Below are positions 41,254 through 50,679 of a stretch of 64,000 nucleotides of DNA, in pieces. A model generated the notes under the pieces. The model ran no database searches and was not told where the DNA came from. It was given only the letters and a program-made list of their open reading frames with translations. A program made the position numbers and the translations under genes. Each line of letters opens with the position of its first letter. Positions within the stretch are counted from its first letter, which is position 1. Origin of the DNA: Bradyrhizobium sp. S69 (GTDB taxonomy: Bacteria > Pseudomonadota > Alphaproteobacteria > Rhizobiales > Xanthobacteraceae); contig NZ_LMUK01000051.1 in assembly GCF_009766005.1 (NCBI RefSeq), positions 182,923-246,922 of the forward strand. The letters run 5' to 3'.

Positions 41254-41553
41254 TTACGTCAGGTCTTGCAAGCCACGGAAGATGTTGAAGCGATCGCGGC
41301 ACCGGCGCGGCGCCGGCCTGGGTTGCCAGTTGGCGCTCCGATGGCGGCGACGCAGGGTCGCGGCTTCGCGGGCGGCGAGCACGCCGCCGACGTCGCAAAT
41401 CCGCGCCAGCCGGTCCACGGGCGCAAGGAGGCGGGCGCGGGCCGATTCGAGCATTTCGGCCGCGATGTCGCGGGCGACCGACACGAAGCCGCGGGCCAGC
41501 GCGACCGCTTCGTCGACGAACGTAAAGGCGATCTCGGAAATAATCGTTTGCAT
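41254..41553 (-). CDS. small hypothetical protein of the psp cluster
   Basis: The 99-residue product begins with a helix (MQTIISEIAFTFVDEAVALARGFVSVARDIAAEMLESARARLL) and ends in a basic, Arg-rich tail that may bind membrane or nucleic acid. It starts 20 bases from a TetR operator shared with the divergent regulator, and ends 24 bases before the pspA-like gene. It is therefore probably the first gene of that operon. No family is recognised. Confidence 0.65.
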   Translation of the reverse strand: MQTIISEIAFTFVDEAVALARGFVSVARDIAAEMLESARARLLAPVDRLARICDVGGVLAAREAATLRRRHRSANWQPRPAPRRCRDRFNIFRGLQDLT

Positions 41554-41572
41554 CGTCTCGTCCTCCGGGTTA

Positions 41573-41617
41573 TTTGAACAATGTTCAAATGGATAGAACG
41601 AAAATGAACATTGTTCA
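41573..41617. promoter_or_regulatory. two tandem palindromic TetR operators
   Basis: TTTGAACAATGTTCAAA at 41573-41589 and TGAACATTGTTCA at 41605-41617 are near-perfect palindromes with the common half TGAAC. The first lies in the divergent promoter region; the second overlaps the possible inner ATG of the TetR gene at 41604. Binding there could block translation or transcription of the regulator and of the psp-like operon. Confidence 0.65.
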
Positions 41618-42224
41618 AGAAGAATCTTTGCGCGATCGCAAAAAAAATGAAAGGCGCGAGCTCCTGATCGAGGTCGCGCGTCGGCAAATCGCGTCTAATG
41701 GATTGAGATCACTCAAGATTCGCGATGTCGCGAGCGCCGCCGATTGCTCTATCGGCAGCGTCTATAATGAATTCGACGACTTCGACGGGCTGATCCTGAC
41801 GGTCAACCGGGAGACGGTTGGACGGCTCGATGCCGTGCTCGCGGCGGTGCCGGACCAGGATCCCGTCCAGCACTTGTTCGGTCTGGCCGACGCCTATCTG
41901 GGCTTCTTCACCGAGCATGCCCATCTGCTGTGGTCGCTGTTCGAACACCGCATGGAGAACGACCGGCCGTTTCCGGACGACCTGCTGCAGATGGTGATGC
42001 GAACCTTCGCACTGATGCACGCCCCGATGGTCCGGCTGTTGCCGGACCGGGATCCGGTCGAGGTCGCGCTCTTGGCCCGCATGATGTTCTCGGCCGCTCA
42101 CGGCATCATCTCACTGGGCCTGGAGGCGCGGATGGTGGCCGTGCCGCCCGACAGCCTGCGTTTTCAGGTCGCGCAGTTTGTGGAAACACAGCTGATCGGC
42201 ATGAACATCCTGCCGCGTCGCTGA
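41589..42224 (+). CDS. TetR family regulator of the psp-like operon
   Basis: The ATG at 41589 gives 211 residues; an inner ATG at 41604 is also possible. The helix-turn-helix is NERRELLIEVARRQIASNGLRSLKIRDVASAADCSIGSVYNEFDDFDGLI. The C-terminal domain (LADAYLGFFTEHAHLLWSLFEHRM) fits a TetR_C_33-like ligand pocket. Two palindromes at its start suggest autoregulation and control of the divergent psp-like genes. Confidence 0.85.
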   Translation: MDRTKMNIVQEESLRDRKKNERRELLIEVARRQIASNGLRSLKIRDVASAADCSIGSVYNEFDDFDGLILTVNRETVGRLDAVLAAVPDQDPVQHLFGLADAYLGFFTEHAHLLWSLFEHRMENDRPFPDDLLQMVMRTFALMHAPMVRLLPDRDPVEVALLARMMFSAAHGIISLGLEARMVAVPPDSLRFQVAQFVETQLIGMNILPRR

Positions 42225-42257
42225 TGGCTGCAAACTTCATACTGAGATCAATAGGGT

Positions 42258-43160
42258 CTACTTCGATCGCTCTTTGGATTTCGCTTGTGACAGCAACCAT
42301 GCACGAAATGCCAGCAGCAAAGGACTCTCGGCCTTCTCCTCGGGACAGGCAAAATAATACGAGCCGACGCTCTTCAAGGTGAGGTTCGACAATACCTTCA
42401 GCTTGCCGGACTTCAACTGGTCGGAAATCAGGAATTCGGGAAGCAGGGCGACGCCAAGACCGGCATTCGCCGCGCTTATCAAGGTAGATTGAATATCGAA
42501 ACGCGGCCCGCGGATCACATTCGTCCCGCCAAGCTCCGCAGCATCGAACCAGCGGCGCCATGCATCGGGTCGCGTGACCAGATGCAGAAGCCGCAATTCG
42601 GCAATCTCACTCGGCTGCAATTTGGCGCGCTTGCCGATGAGGGTCGGCGATCCGACCGGCAGAAGGATTTCATCGAACAGATGATCCGCTTGCGTGCCGG
42701 GCCAGTCAGGTTGACCAAAGTACAGCGCACCATCGAGCGCGGTCTCGCTGAAGAAGAAACGCGTATTCCGCGCACTCACATTGACGACAACGCCGGGATG
42801 GCGCGCGTAGAAGTCCGGCAGGCGCGGAATAAGCCATTGCGCGCCGACGGTGGGTAGCGCCGCAACGTCCAGAACGGTCCCCTCTGCCTCGTAACCCATG
42901 ATCTCAAGCGCATCGCGCTCGATCCGCTCGATTGTCTGCGCCACTCTGGTGCTGTAGGCCGCACCTGCACGCGTCAAGGTGATCCGCTTCTTGATCCGAT
43001 AAAACAGTTTAACGCCGAGTTGCGTCTCCAGCTGCGCAATCTGCCGCGACACTGCACTTTCGGTCAGCGCGAGTTCGCTGGCGGCACGCGTGACGCTGAG
43101 GTGCTTGGCAGCCGCACTAAACGCCATTAGCGCGCTGAGGCTCGGTATTCTGGGGCGCAT
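42258..43160 (-). CDS. LysR family regulator (GcvA-like)
   Basis: The 300-residue protein has the LysR HTH at the N-terminus (SLSALMAFSAAAKHLSVTRAASELALTESAVSRQIAQLE), then the substrate-binding fold. It is divergent from a flavin monooxygenase gene with 132 bases between. It most likely activates that gene in the presence of an aromatic substrate. Confidence 0.9.
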   Translation of the reverse strand: MRPRIPSLSALMAFSAAAKHLSVTRAASELALTESAVSRQIAQLETQLGVKLFYRIKKRITLTRAGAAYSTRVAQTIERIERDALEIMGYEAEGTVLDVAALPTVGAQWLIPRLPDFYARHPGVVVNVSARNTRFFFSETALDGALYFGQPDWPGTQADHLFDEILLPVGSPTLIGKRAKLQPSEIAELRLLHLVTRPDAWRRWFDAAELGGTNVIRGPRFDIQSTLISAANAGLGVALLPEFLISDQLKSGKLKVLSNLTLKSVGSYYFACPEEKAESPLLLAFRAWLLSQAKSKERSK

Positions 43161-43292
43161 AGTTCATTCCGGTAACGCAAGACGTCTGCAGATTAAATTG
43201 TTTGCTTGCCTAAGCACAAGGCAGCAATCTCCTTGCAGATGACGAATGTAATCATGAAGGGTCTTTACCGAGGTCGCCAAGGTGTTTGAAAA

Positions 43293-44507
43293 ATGAGCAA
43301 CGCGAAGCTTCCCGTCATCATCGCTGGTGCAGGACCGGTCGGCATGGTCGCCGCCGCTGATCTGGTGCGGCAAAACATCCCGGTTCTGGTGCTCGAGAAA
43401 GGCGCTGTGCTGGCCAGCGAATCGCGCGCGTCGACGTTCCATCCGCCCACATTGGACATGCTTGAAAATCTCGGCTTCGCCCGCGCATTGATCGAACAAG
43501 GCCTGAAGGCGCCGACGGTGCAGTACAGTTCATCGGAAGACGGCGTGCTCGGAACATTCGACTTCGCGGCGATCTCCGATCTTGTGCGACATCCATTCCG
43601 TCTGCAGGCAGAGCAGTTCAAGCTCACGCGCATCATTCTGGATGGCTTGTCCGGCAATCCCCTGTTCTCGATCGCATTCGGCAACGAGCTGAAATCCGTC
43701 GAGCAGACCAGCTACTCCGTCAAGCTGATGGTCAGCGCCAACGGCCGCGACGCGACCTACGAATGCGATTGGCTGATCGGCGCCGATGGCGCGAACAGCG
43801 TCGTTCGTCGCACCCAGGACATGGAATTCGAGGGCTTCACCTGGCCGGAGCGGTTCCTGGTGATGACGACACCGGTCGATTTCACGGCGCTGCGGCCGGG
43901 CGTATCCCCTGTCAGTTATGTTGCCGATCCCGTACGGTGGCACTTCCTTCTGCGCATCCTCGGCGCGTGGCGCGTGATGATGCCGGTGGCTGCGGACATG
44001 TCGGATGATGAGGCACTGTCCGACGCCCATGTGACGGCCTCGATCCGGCGGATCGTTCCCGCGGAGGTGGATGCCCCGATCCTCCATACGACGCTCTATC
44101 GCGTGCACCAGCGCGTTGCCACGACGTTCCGGAAGGGCCGCAGCTTTCTGGCCGGTGATGCCGCCCACATCAACAATCCGCTCGGCGGCATGGGCATGAA
44201 TGGCGGCATTCATGATGCACTGAACCTGACGGCGAAGCTGGGCCCCGTCATCAATGGTGCGGCGGACGAGCGCATTCTCGCCGACTATGATCTTCAACGC
44301 CGCACCGTCACCATGCAGGCCATTCAGGGTGACACCATTCGCAACAAGAGGAATCTGGAAGCAAAGGACGAAGCCGATCGCGCGCGTTTCCGCGACGACA
44401 TCCGCGCGGCGGCTGCCGATCCGGAAAAGGCGCGAGCGCTTTTGCGCCGGATCGCAATGCTCGACTCGCTCGAACGGGCGGACTCGCTGCACGTTGCCGA
44501 GCCGTGA
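43293..44507 (+). CDS. FAD-dependent aromatic monooxygenase (class A)
   Basis: The 404-residue protein has the three class A flavoprotein hydroxylase motifs. These are the FAD-binding GxGxxG (IIAGAGPVGMVAAADLV), the DG motif (LIGADGANSVVRRT), and the GD motif in FLAGDAAHINNPLGGMGMNGGIHDALNL. Its relatives hydroxylate aromatic acids or phenols with NAD(P)H and O2. It is divergent from LysR and is followed by a TctC-type binding protein. The natural substrate cannot be read from the sequence. Confidence 0.88.
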   Translation: MSNAKLPVIIAGAGPVGMVAAADLVRQNIPVLVLEKGAVLASESRASTFHPPTLDMLENLGFARALIEQGLKAPTVQYSSSEDGVLGTFDFAAISDLVRHPFRLQAEQFKLTRIILDGLSGNPLFSIAFGNELKSVEQTSYSVKLMVSANGRDATYECDWLIGADGANSVVRRTQDMEFEGFTWPERFLVMTTPVDFTALRPGVSPVSYVADPVRWHFLLRILGAWRVMMPVAADMSDDEALSDAHVTASIRRIVPAEVDAPILHTTLYRVHQRVATTFRKGRSFLAGDAAHINNPLGGMGMNGGIHDALNLTAKLGPVINGAADERILADYDLQRRTVTMQAIQGDTIRNKRNLEAKDEADRARFRDDIRAAAADPEKARALLRRIAMLDSLERADSLHVAEP

Positions 44508-44650
44508 TCGAGGTGATCACGAGTTCTGTCTTGAACAATATCAACCAGCCTCTCGGCTGGATAAGAACCGCCTCAATGGGAACGCCAGTAAACTTGGAGG
44601 AGCCAAAATTATGGTTCCGGATGTTCAGAACGCCAACCAAGGATTTACCG

Positions 44651-45631
44651 ATGAAGCGGATCACGTTAATTTTCGCGGCACTCTTGTCGCCAGTATATCT
44701 CGGAGTGCCCGGCCCGGCAGCCGCCGCCGGGTTCCCTGAAACGGCGATCACGATCGTGGTCCCATACCCGCCCGGAAGCACCGCCGACACAATTCCACGA
44801 TTGGTAGGTCCGTTGATGTCCAAGTCGCTGGGCGTTCCGGTGATCATCGAGAATCGCGGCGGCGCGAACGGATCGATCGGCGCAGTTCGCGTCGCCTCCG
44901 CACCAGCCGATGGTCATACGATCCTGCTTGCGACCTTTGGCATGCTCGCCGTCAATCAATGGATCTATGAAAAGCCAGCATACAATCCTGAAAAGGATTT
45001 CACGCCGATCACCAATGGCGCATCGACGCCGAATATCCTCGTCGTCAATCCGTCGATCAAGGCAAGTTCGTTGAAGGAATTGGTGGCACTGGCAAAAGCC
45101 GAGCCAGGCAAACTGACGTTTGCGTCAGCCGGCAATGGGAGCACAAGCCATTTGTGTGGCGAGACGTTGAAGATGCTCGAAGGCATCGATAGCGTTCACG
45201 TCCCCTACCAGGGAGCAGCTCCGGCACTTCAGGCTGTTATCGGTGGTCAAGTGTCCATGATGTGCGACAACCTATCGAATGTCGTTCAGCAGGTACAAAG
45301 TGGAGCGCTAAGGCCAATCGTCGTGACCGCCGCTGAACCAAGTAAACAGCTACCCGATGTTCCGACATCACCGCAGGCGGGATCACCTGATCTCCTCGCA
45401 GGGAACTGGTACGGCTTTGTCGCTCCATCAGCGACACCCAAGGACGTGATCGAGAGGCTCAACGAGTCCATCGTGGAAGCGTTACGAGACCCTACGGTCT
45501 CAGCTCGCCTGGAAAGCCTTGGCTTGACCGTGATCGCGGACAAGGCCGATGCGTTCGGAGCGCTTATCGCCAAGGATTCCGCGCGGATGGAAAGTATCGT
45601 GAAGCGCACAACAGCGAAGATATCCAACTAG
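44651..45631 (+). CDS. TctC/Bug family periplasmic substrate-binding protein
   Basis: The ATG at 44651 after AAGGAT gives 326 residues with a signal peptide (KRITLIFAALLSPVYLGVPGPAAA). The mature protein follows the Bug/TctC pattern: ITIVVPYPPGSTADTIPRLVGPLM, VIIENRGGANGSIG, then FVAPSATPKDVIERLNESI. These proteins bind carboxylates or aromatic acids in the periplasm, usually with a TctA/TctB transporter, which is absent here. As an orphan it may be a sensor or use a transporter coded elsewhere. Confidence 0.9.
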   Translation: MKRITLIFAALLSPVYLGVPGPAAAAGFPETAITIVVPYPPGSTADTIPRLVGPLMSKSLGVPVIIENRGGANGSIGAVRVASAPADGHTILLATFGMLAVNQWIYEKPAYNPEKDFTPITNGASTPNILVVNPSIKASSLKELVALAKAEPGKLTFASAGNGSTSHLCGETLKMLEGIDSVHVPYQGAAPALQAVIGGQVSMMCDNLSNVVQQVQSGALRPIVVTAAEPSKQLPDVPTSPQAGSPDLLAGNWYGFVAPSATPKDVIERLNESIVEALRDPTVSARLESLGLTVIADKADAFGALIAKDSARMESIVKRTTAKISN

Positions 45632-45667
45632 GACCACGTCGCGCGCCTCACGACACATTCAACGCGC

Positions 45668-47602
45668 CTACATCATGAAACCGTTAAAGAAGGCAGCGAG
45701 TTGCTCAAAGCCGTCGAGCGGGAGGACATGCGCGACATATTGATCGGGCCGCACCACCACCATGCAGCCACGTTCGCGATCGATGCCGCGCGTGCTGAAG
45801 ATGTCGCCGCTCCGTCGGTCGGCGCTAAAAATCTTTTCGTAGTCGCGAAGTCCGAAGCGTCCCTTCGCCGGCAGCAGGAAGCCCGGCATGGTCTCGACGG
45901 CGAGATCGTGATGGCTCTGCTGAAAGATCGCGCGCACATCGATCACCGAATCGATATCCTCCCCTGCCGGGGTAAATTTTCGAACCGGTGACTGAGGTGC
46001 GTCGGCAAGAAAGTGGCACAGCCGGCCAATACCGGAATGCGGCGCGGCCGGATCTTCCGCGCCACCAAAGGCGAAGATGCGCCAGCGGCCGTCTGCCTTC
46101 ACCGTATGACCGAGGTGGATCGGCTTGGCGTCGGCGACGCGGATCACCGGCGCCGAATGCAGCCGCATGCCGATCGTGAGGCCCGCGGCCAGATGCTGAT
46201 AAGTGGCGTCGCCGGTCAGGATCGAGGGCTGGTATTGCGCCGCCGTTCCCGCGGTGTAGCGGCCGTGCCGGACGAAATAGCTTTGCGTCGCAGCCGGATC
46301 GAACCCGTTGCCATCTGCCGTCGCCGAGGATTTCGCGGCCGAGCTGAGCACTTCGGCCCATTCGCGATCGAAGTCGATCAATTCCTTGGCGATGGCCTGA
46401 CGTTCCGCCGAATAGGTATGCAGCAGCGCCGATGGGCTTCGCTTGCGCAAAACAGAAGCGAGCTTCCACCCCAGATTGAAGCCGTCCTGCATCGAGACGT
46501 TCATGCCCTGCCCGGCTTTCGGGCTGTGGGTGTGGCAGGCGTCGCCGGCGATGAACACGCGGGGCAGGCGCGCTGGATTGTCCGCCGAGACGTCGTCGAA
46601 CTTGTCGCACAGCCGCTGGCCGATCTCGTAGACCGACCACCAGGGCACCTGCTTCACATCGAGTTTGTAAGGATTGAAGATCCGCCGCGCCGCCGCGATC
46701 AGGTCGTCGGAGGTGATGTTGCGATTGGAGACGCGTTCGCCGGCATCGAGCTTGTCGATCTCGATATACAGGCGAAACAGATAACCTCCCTCGCGCGGGA
46801 TGATGAGCATGCTGCCGTCCTTGGCTGACTGGATCAACGTCTTGAATCGAACGTCGGGAAAATCCGTCACCGCCAGAACGTCCATCACGCCCCAGGCGCG
46901 ATTGGCGGAATCGCCGTGGAGCGCACGCCCGATCGACTTGCGCACAACGCTGCGCGCACCGTCGCAGCCGACCACGTAACGTGCCTTGATGGTCTCGATC
47001 TGCCCTTCGTGCGCGGCATCGACGCGCTCGACCCTGACGGTCACCGCGTGCGGATTGACGTCGTCGCCGGACAAGGTCGCATCGACCTCGAGATCGAGCA
47101 GGCGCCGCCCGTAATAAGGCTCCAGCGCGGCGGGGGATTTGCGCATGATGTCGAGGTAGAAATCATGCACCCGCGCCTGGTTCAGCACGACATGCGGAAA
47201 TTCCGACAATCCGTCTTCGGTATCCTGCACGCGTCCGCTGCGGACGATGTTCTCGCGCACCCTGTCGTCCGGCTTCCAGAACGTCGTTTCGTTGATCCAG
47301 CAGGCTTCCTTCAGCACCCGCTCGCTGAAGCCAAAGGCCTCGAACATCTCCATGGTGCGGCAGGCAACGCCGTCGGCCTGGCCGCGGAGCAGCGGTCCCG
47401 GTTTCTGCTCGACGATGCAGGTCTTGATGTCGGGAAAGGCGGCCAATTGCGCCGCCAGTGTCAAACCCGCGGGCCCGCAGCCGATGATGAGGACGTCGAC
47501 TTCTTGCGGCAGCGGACCGGAAGCGCCCGATCCGGCATCCCGCCTGGCCGGATCCGCAATCGTGGGGTCCCCGGGTTCGAATCCGTTGAGATGAAATTGC
47601 AC
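45668..47602 (-). CDS. mobA: 3-hydroxybenzoate 4-monooxygenase-like flavoprotein
   Basis: The GTG at 47602 sits after a strong AGGAGG and gives 644 residues; the longer frame is not protein-like. The N-terminus MQFHLNGFEPGDP and the FAD motif VLIIGCGPAGLTLAAQLAAFPDIKTCIVEQKPG match, from memory, MobA of Comamonas, which hydroxylates 3-hydroxybenzoate to protocatechuate. GCDGARSVVRKSIG and FIAGDACHTHSPKAGQGMN are the DG and GD motifs. The C-terminal thioredoxin-like domain (phenol hydroxylase type) is present. It is divergent from an aldehyde dehydrogenase. Confidence 0.88.
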   Translation of the reverse strand: MQFHLNGFEPGDPTIADPARRDAGSGASGPLPQEVDVLIIGCGPAGLTLAAQLAAFPDIKTCIVEQKPGPLLRGQADGVACRTMEMFEAFGFSERVLKEACWINETTFWKPDDRVRENIVRSGRVQDTEDGLSEFPHVVLNQARVHDFYLDIMRKSPAALEPYYGRRLLDLEVDATLSGDDVNPHAVTVRVERVDAAHEGQIETIKARYVVGCDGARSVVRKSIGRALHGDSANRAWGVMDVLAVTDFPDVRFKTLIQSAKDGSMLIIPREGGYLFRLYIEIDKLDAGERVSNRNITSDDLIAAARRIFNPYKLDVKQVPWWSVYEIGQRLCDKFDDVSADNPARLPRVFIAGDACHTHSPKAGQGMNVSMQDGFNLGWKLASVLRKRSPSALLHTYSAERQAIAKELIDFDREWAEVLSSAAKSSATADGNGFDPAATQSYFVRHGRYTAGTAAQYQPSILTGDATYQHLAAGLTIGMRLHSAPVIRVADAKPIHLGHTVKADGRWRIFAFGGAEDPAAPHSGIGRLCHFLADAPQSPVRKFTPAGEDIDSVIDVRAIFQQSHHDLAVETMPGFLLPAKGRFGLRDYEKIFSADRRSGDIFSTRGIDRERGCMVVVRPDQYVAHVLPLDGFEQLAAFFNGFMM

Positions 47603-47704
47603 GAGGCCTCCTGAGCTTCGATCGCACCGCTTGGGGTTGCCCAAGTCTTTACCCAAGCATACTTCGACCTGAGCATACCATGCAGCAAAGGGTGGAGGAC
47701 AATC

Positions 47705-49081
47705 ATGATCGAGATCGTTCAGGCATTCGACCGGGCGCCGATCGCGCAGCTCAAGGGTGACGACGCAGCCGCCCTCGAACGCAAGATCGAGGCCGCCCGG
47801 CGGGTGTTCGCCGATCGCGGCGCGTGGCTCAAGCCGCATCAGAGGATCGATATCCTTCGCAAGCTGGCCGGGCTGATGGCAGGCAAGCGCGCACATCTCG
47901 GCCGTCAGATAGCGCGCGAGGGCGGCAAGCCTTTGACCGATGCGCTGATCGAAGTGGATCGCGCCATCGACGGCGTCGGGTGCGCCATCGATGAACTGCG
48001 CGTCCGCGCGGGGCGCGAAATTCCGATGGGATTGACGCCGGCGGCCGATAATCGGCACGCCTTCACCATCCTGGAGCCGATCGGGGTTGTTGCGGCGATC
48101 TCCGCCTTCAACCACCCGCTCAATCTGATCGTCCACCAGGTCGTGCCGGCGGTCGCGGTCGGCTGTCCCGTGATCATCAAGCCGGCGCTGACCACGCCGC
48201 TCTCCTGCCTCGAATTGGTCGGTCTGTTGCATGAGGCCGGGCTGCCGGAGCCGTGGTGCCAGAGTTTCCTCCCGGAAACCAACCAACTTGCCGAGGCGCT
48301 GGTGACCGATCCGCGGATCGCCTTCCTCAGCTTCATCGGCTCGGCCAAGGTTGGGTGGCTGCTGCGCTCCAAGCTGCCGCCTGGAACGCGCTGCGCGCTC
48401 GAACATGGCGGTGCAGCCCCCGTCATCATCGACCGCAGTGCCGATCTTGGCCGGCTCATCGAACCCCTAGCGAAAGGCGGCTACTACCACGCCGGCCAAG
48501 TCTGCGTATCGGTGCAGCGCATCTTCGTTCATGCCGATCTTCTCGGGCCGTTGCTCGATGGCTTCGCCGCCCGCGTCGCGGCCCTCAAGGTCGGTGATCC
48601 TGTGCTGGCGGAGACCGAAGTCGGCCCGCTGATCACGCCGCACGAAGCCGACCGGGTTTCGAGCTGGATCGATGAGGCGGTCGCCGGAGGCACCCGCCTC
48701 ATCGGCGGCGGACGTTTGAGCAACACGGCGCTGCGGCCGGCGATCCTGGTCAATCCGGCGCGCGATGCCAAGGTTTCGACACTCGAAGTGTTCGGACCGG
48801 TGACCTGCGTCTATCCGTACACGCAGCTGGACGACGCTATCACCGCTGCCAATGCGCTTCCCTTCTCGTTCCAGGCCAGCATCTTCACCGAGGATCTCCG
48901 CACCGCGTTTACCGCGGCCGAGCGCCTGGCGGCCTCGGCGGTAATGGTCAACGACCATACCGCCTTCCGCACCGATTGGATGCCGTTCGCCGGACGGCGC
49001 CAGTCCGGCTACGGCGTGGGCGGCATCCCTGATACGATGCGCGAGATGACCGAGGAGAAGATGATCGTGTTCCGGATGTAG
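47705..49081 (+). CDS. aldehyde dehydrogenase family protein
   Basis: The 458-residue enzyme has the ALDH motifs: GVVAAISAFNHPLNLIVHQVVPAVAVGCPVIIKPA, the general base Glu in ALEHGGAAPVII, and the nucleophilic Cys in HAGQVCVSVQRIFVH. It oxidises an aldehyde with NAD(P). Paired with the MobA-like gene (102-base shared promoter region), it may oxidise 3-hydroxybenzaldehyde or a related aldehyde to feed the monooxygenase; that is inference from position. Confidence 0.88.
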   Translation: MIEIVQAFDRAPIAQLKGDDAAALERKIEAARRVFADRGAWLKPHQRIDILRKLAGLMAGKRAHLGRQIAREGGKPLTDALIEVDRAIDGVGCAIDELRVRAGREIPMGLTPAADNRHAFTILEPIGVVAAISAFNHPLNLIVHQVVPAVAVGCPVIIKPALTTPLSCLELVGLLHEAGLPEPWCQSFLPETNQLAEALVTDPRIAFLSFIGSAKVGWLLRSKLPPGTRCALEHGGAAPVIIDRSADLGRLIEPLAKGGYYHAGQVCVSVQRIFVHADLLGPLLDGFAARVAALKVGDPVLAETEVGPLITPHEADRVSSWIDEAVAGGTRLIGGGRLSNTALRPAILVNPARDAKVSTLEVFGPVTCVYPYTQLDDAITAANALPFSFQASIFTEDLRTAFTAAERLAASAVMVNDHTAFRTDWMPFAGRRQSGYGVGGIPDTMREMTEEKMIVFRM

Positions 49082-49128
49082 CGCGCAGCCGTTTTCCTAA
49101 GCGGGCAAGCCGGCGCTCTTGCGCGCCG

Positions 49129-50679
49129 CTATTGCGGATGCGGAAGGATGAACGCCGCGTCGACCATGGGCGGCACCGGCACGGCCGCGGTCTCCGACGG
49201 CACGTCGGGGAAACTGGTTTCCCAGCCGCCGCCCAGCGCCTTGAACAGTTGCACGAGGTCGAGCGCGACATTCGTCGTGCTGGTGGCGTATTGCTGATCG
49301 GCCTGCAGCAAGGTCCGTTCGGCGTCCAGCACCGGCAGGAATTCCGAAACCCCGTCATTGTAGCGGGCGCGGGCGAGATCGAGCGCGGCGCGGGCGTGAT
49401 CGCTTTCCGACCGCAACCGGGCGCGGCGGGTCATTTCCAGCCGGTGCGCCACCAGCGCGTTGACGACGTCATGCCAGGCTTGCAGCACGGTCTTGCGGTA
49501 GGCGATGCCTGCCTCCTCCTGCTGCGCGCCACGCAGCTGAAGCGTACTGCGCAGCCGGCCGCCCTGGAAGATCGGCAGCGAAACGCTCGGCCCGAAATTA
49601 TACTGCAGCGAGTTCGGCTTGTAGAGATTGCTGACGTCGAGGGCGTCGAAGCCGACGGTGCCGTTCAATTGCACGCTCGGATAAAAGTCGCCGACCGCGA
49701 CGCCGATATTCGCGGTTGCCGCGTGCAACTGGTCTTCCGCGGCGCGGATGTCCGGGCGGCGGCGTGCCAGTTCGGAGGGAATGCCGAGCGGAATACGGGG
49801 CGGACCTGTACGGAGCAGCGATTGCGACCCCACTACTCCGCGCAAGGCGCCGGGCGACTGGTCCAGCAGGAAGCTGAGTGCGTTGACATATTCGGATTCC
49901 TGCTGTTGCAATTGCGGGATCTGCGCCCGCACCGATTCGACTTGGGCTGCGGCGTTCTCGACATCGAGGCCATTCTGCACGCCGCGCTGCTGGCGCTGCT
50001 GGGCCAGCGTCAGGATATCGCGTTCGACCTTGAGATTGTCGTTGGCGATCCGGATCTGGGTCTGCACGCCGCGCAATTGCACATAATCCCTGGCGAGTTC
50101 GGCCAGGCTCGATACCAGCGCGTCGCGGCGTTGGTCGGCGGCCTGGTCGACACTGGCGTCGGCGGCTTCGACCTGGCGGCGGACCTTGCCCCAGAGGTCG
50201 AGTTCCCAGGAGGCGTCGAAGCCGGTGTTGTAGTCGTTGATCGCGCCGATGCTGAAGCCAGGACCGGCCAAAGGAGCAATCAGGCCAACGATACCGTTCG
50301 CGCTGTAAAGCTCGCGGGTGTACTTGGCATCGCCATTGAGCGACGGGAACTGCGCGGCGGCGGCGACGCCGCGCTGGTATCGGCTCTCGGCCAACCGCAC
50401 CGTCGCGGTGCGGACGTCGAGATTGGCGGCAGCGACCTGCTGCTCGAGGTTGGTCAGCACTGGATCGCGAAACACCCGCCACCACATCGGATCGGTCGGC
50501 GCCGGCAAGCGCGCATCGGCAACAACCTTGCCGTTGTCGCCGTGGAACGAGACCTCCGGAAGGTTAGAATCGGGCTGCACGAAATTGGGGCCGACCGCGC
50601 AGCCCACCATCAGGCCGGAGGTTCCGATCGCAGCCAGTAGATTCCGCAGCGCGCGCGTGTTCATCACTCGGAAATTCAT
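49129..50679 (-). CDS. efflux outer membrane factor lipoprotein (NodT/OprM family)
   Basis: The ATG at 50679 overlaps the stop of the MFS gene by one base (TGATG) and gives 516 residues. The signal peptide ends in a lipobox (GTSGLMVGCAVGPNFVQP). The TolC-like layout has two OEP repeats, with TSNVALDLVQLFKALGGGWE near the end. It forms the outer membrane channel of the tripartite pump with the two upstream genes. Confidence 0.92.
   Translation of the reverse strand: MNFRVMNTRALRNLLAAIGTSGLMVGCAVGPNFVQPDSNLPEVSFHGDNGKVVADARLPAPTDPMWWRVFRDPVLTNLEQQVAAANLDVRTATVRLAESRYQRGVAAAAQFPSLNGDAKYTRELYSANGIVGLIAPLAGPGFSIGAINDYNTGFDASWELDLWGKVRRQVEAADASVDQAADQRRDALVSSLAELARDYVQLRGVQTQIRIANDNLKVERDILTLAQQRQQRGVQNGLDVENAAAQVESVRAQIPQLQQQESEYVNALSFLLDQSPGALRGVVGSQSLLRTGPPRIPLGIPSELARRRPDIRAAEDQLHAATANIGVAVGDFYPSVQLNGTVGFDALDVSNLYKPNSLQYNFGPSVSLPIFQGGRLRSTLQLRGAQQEEAGIAYRKTVLQAWHDVVNALVAHRLEMTRRARLRSESDHARAALDLARARYNDGVSEFLPVLDAERTLLQADQQYATSTTNVALDLVQLFKALGGGWETSFPDVPSETAAVPVPPMVDAAFILPHPQ

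Noticed and set aside
47603..48406. N-terminal extension of the MobA-like frame to 912 residues
   Set aside because: It overlaps the divergent aldehyde dehydrogenase gene and is low in complexity; the GTG at 47602 with AGGAGG fits the family start.
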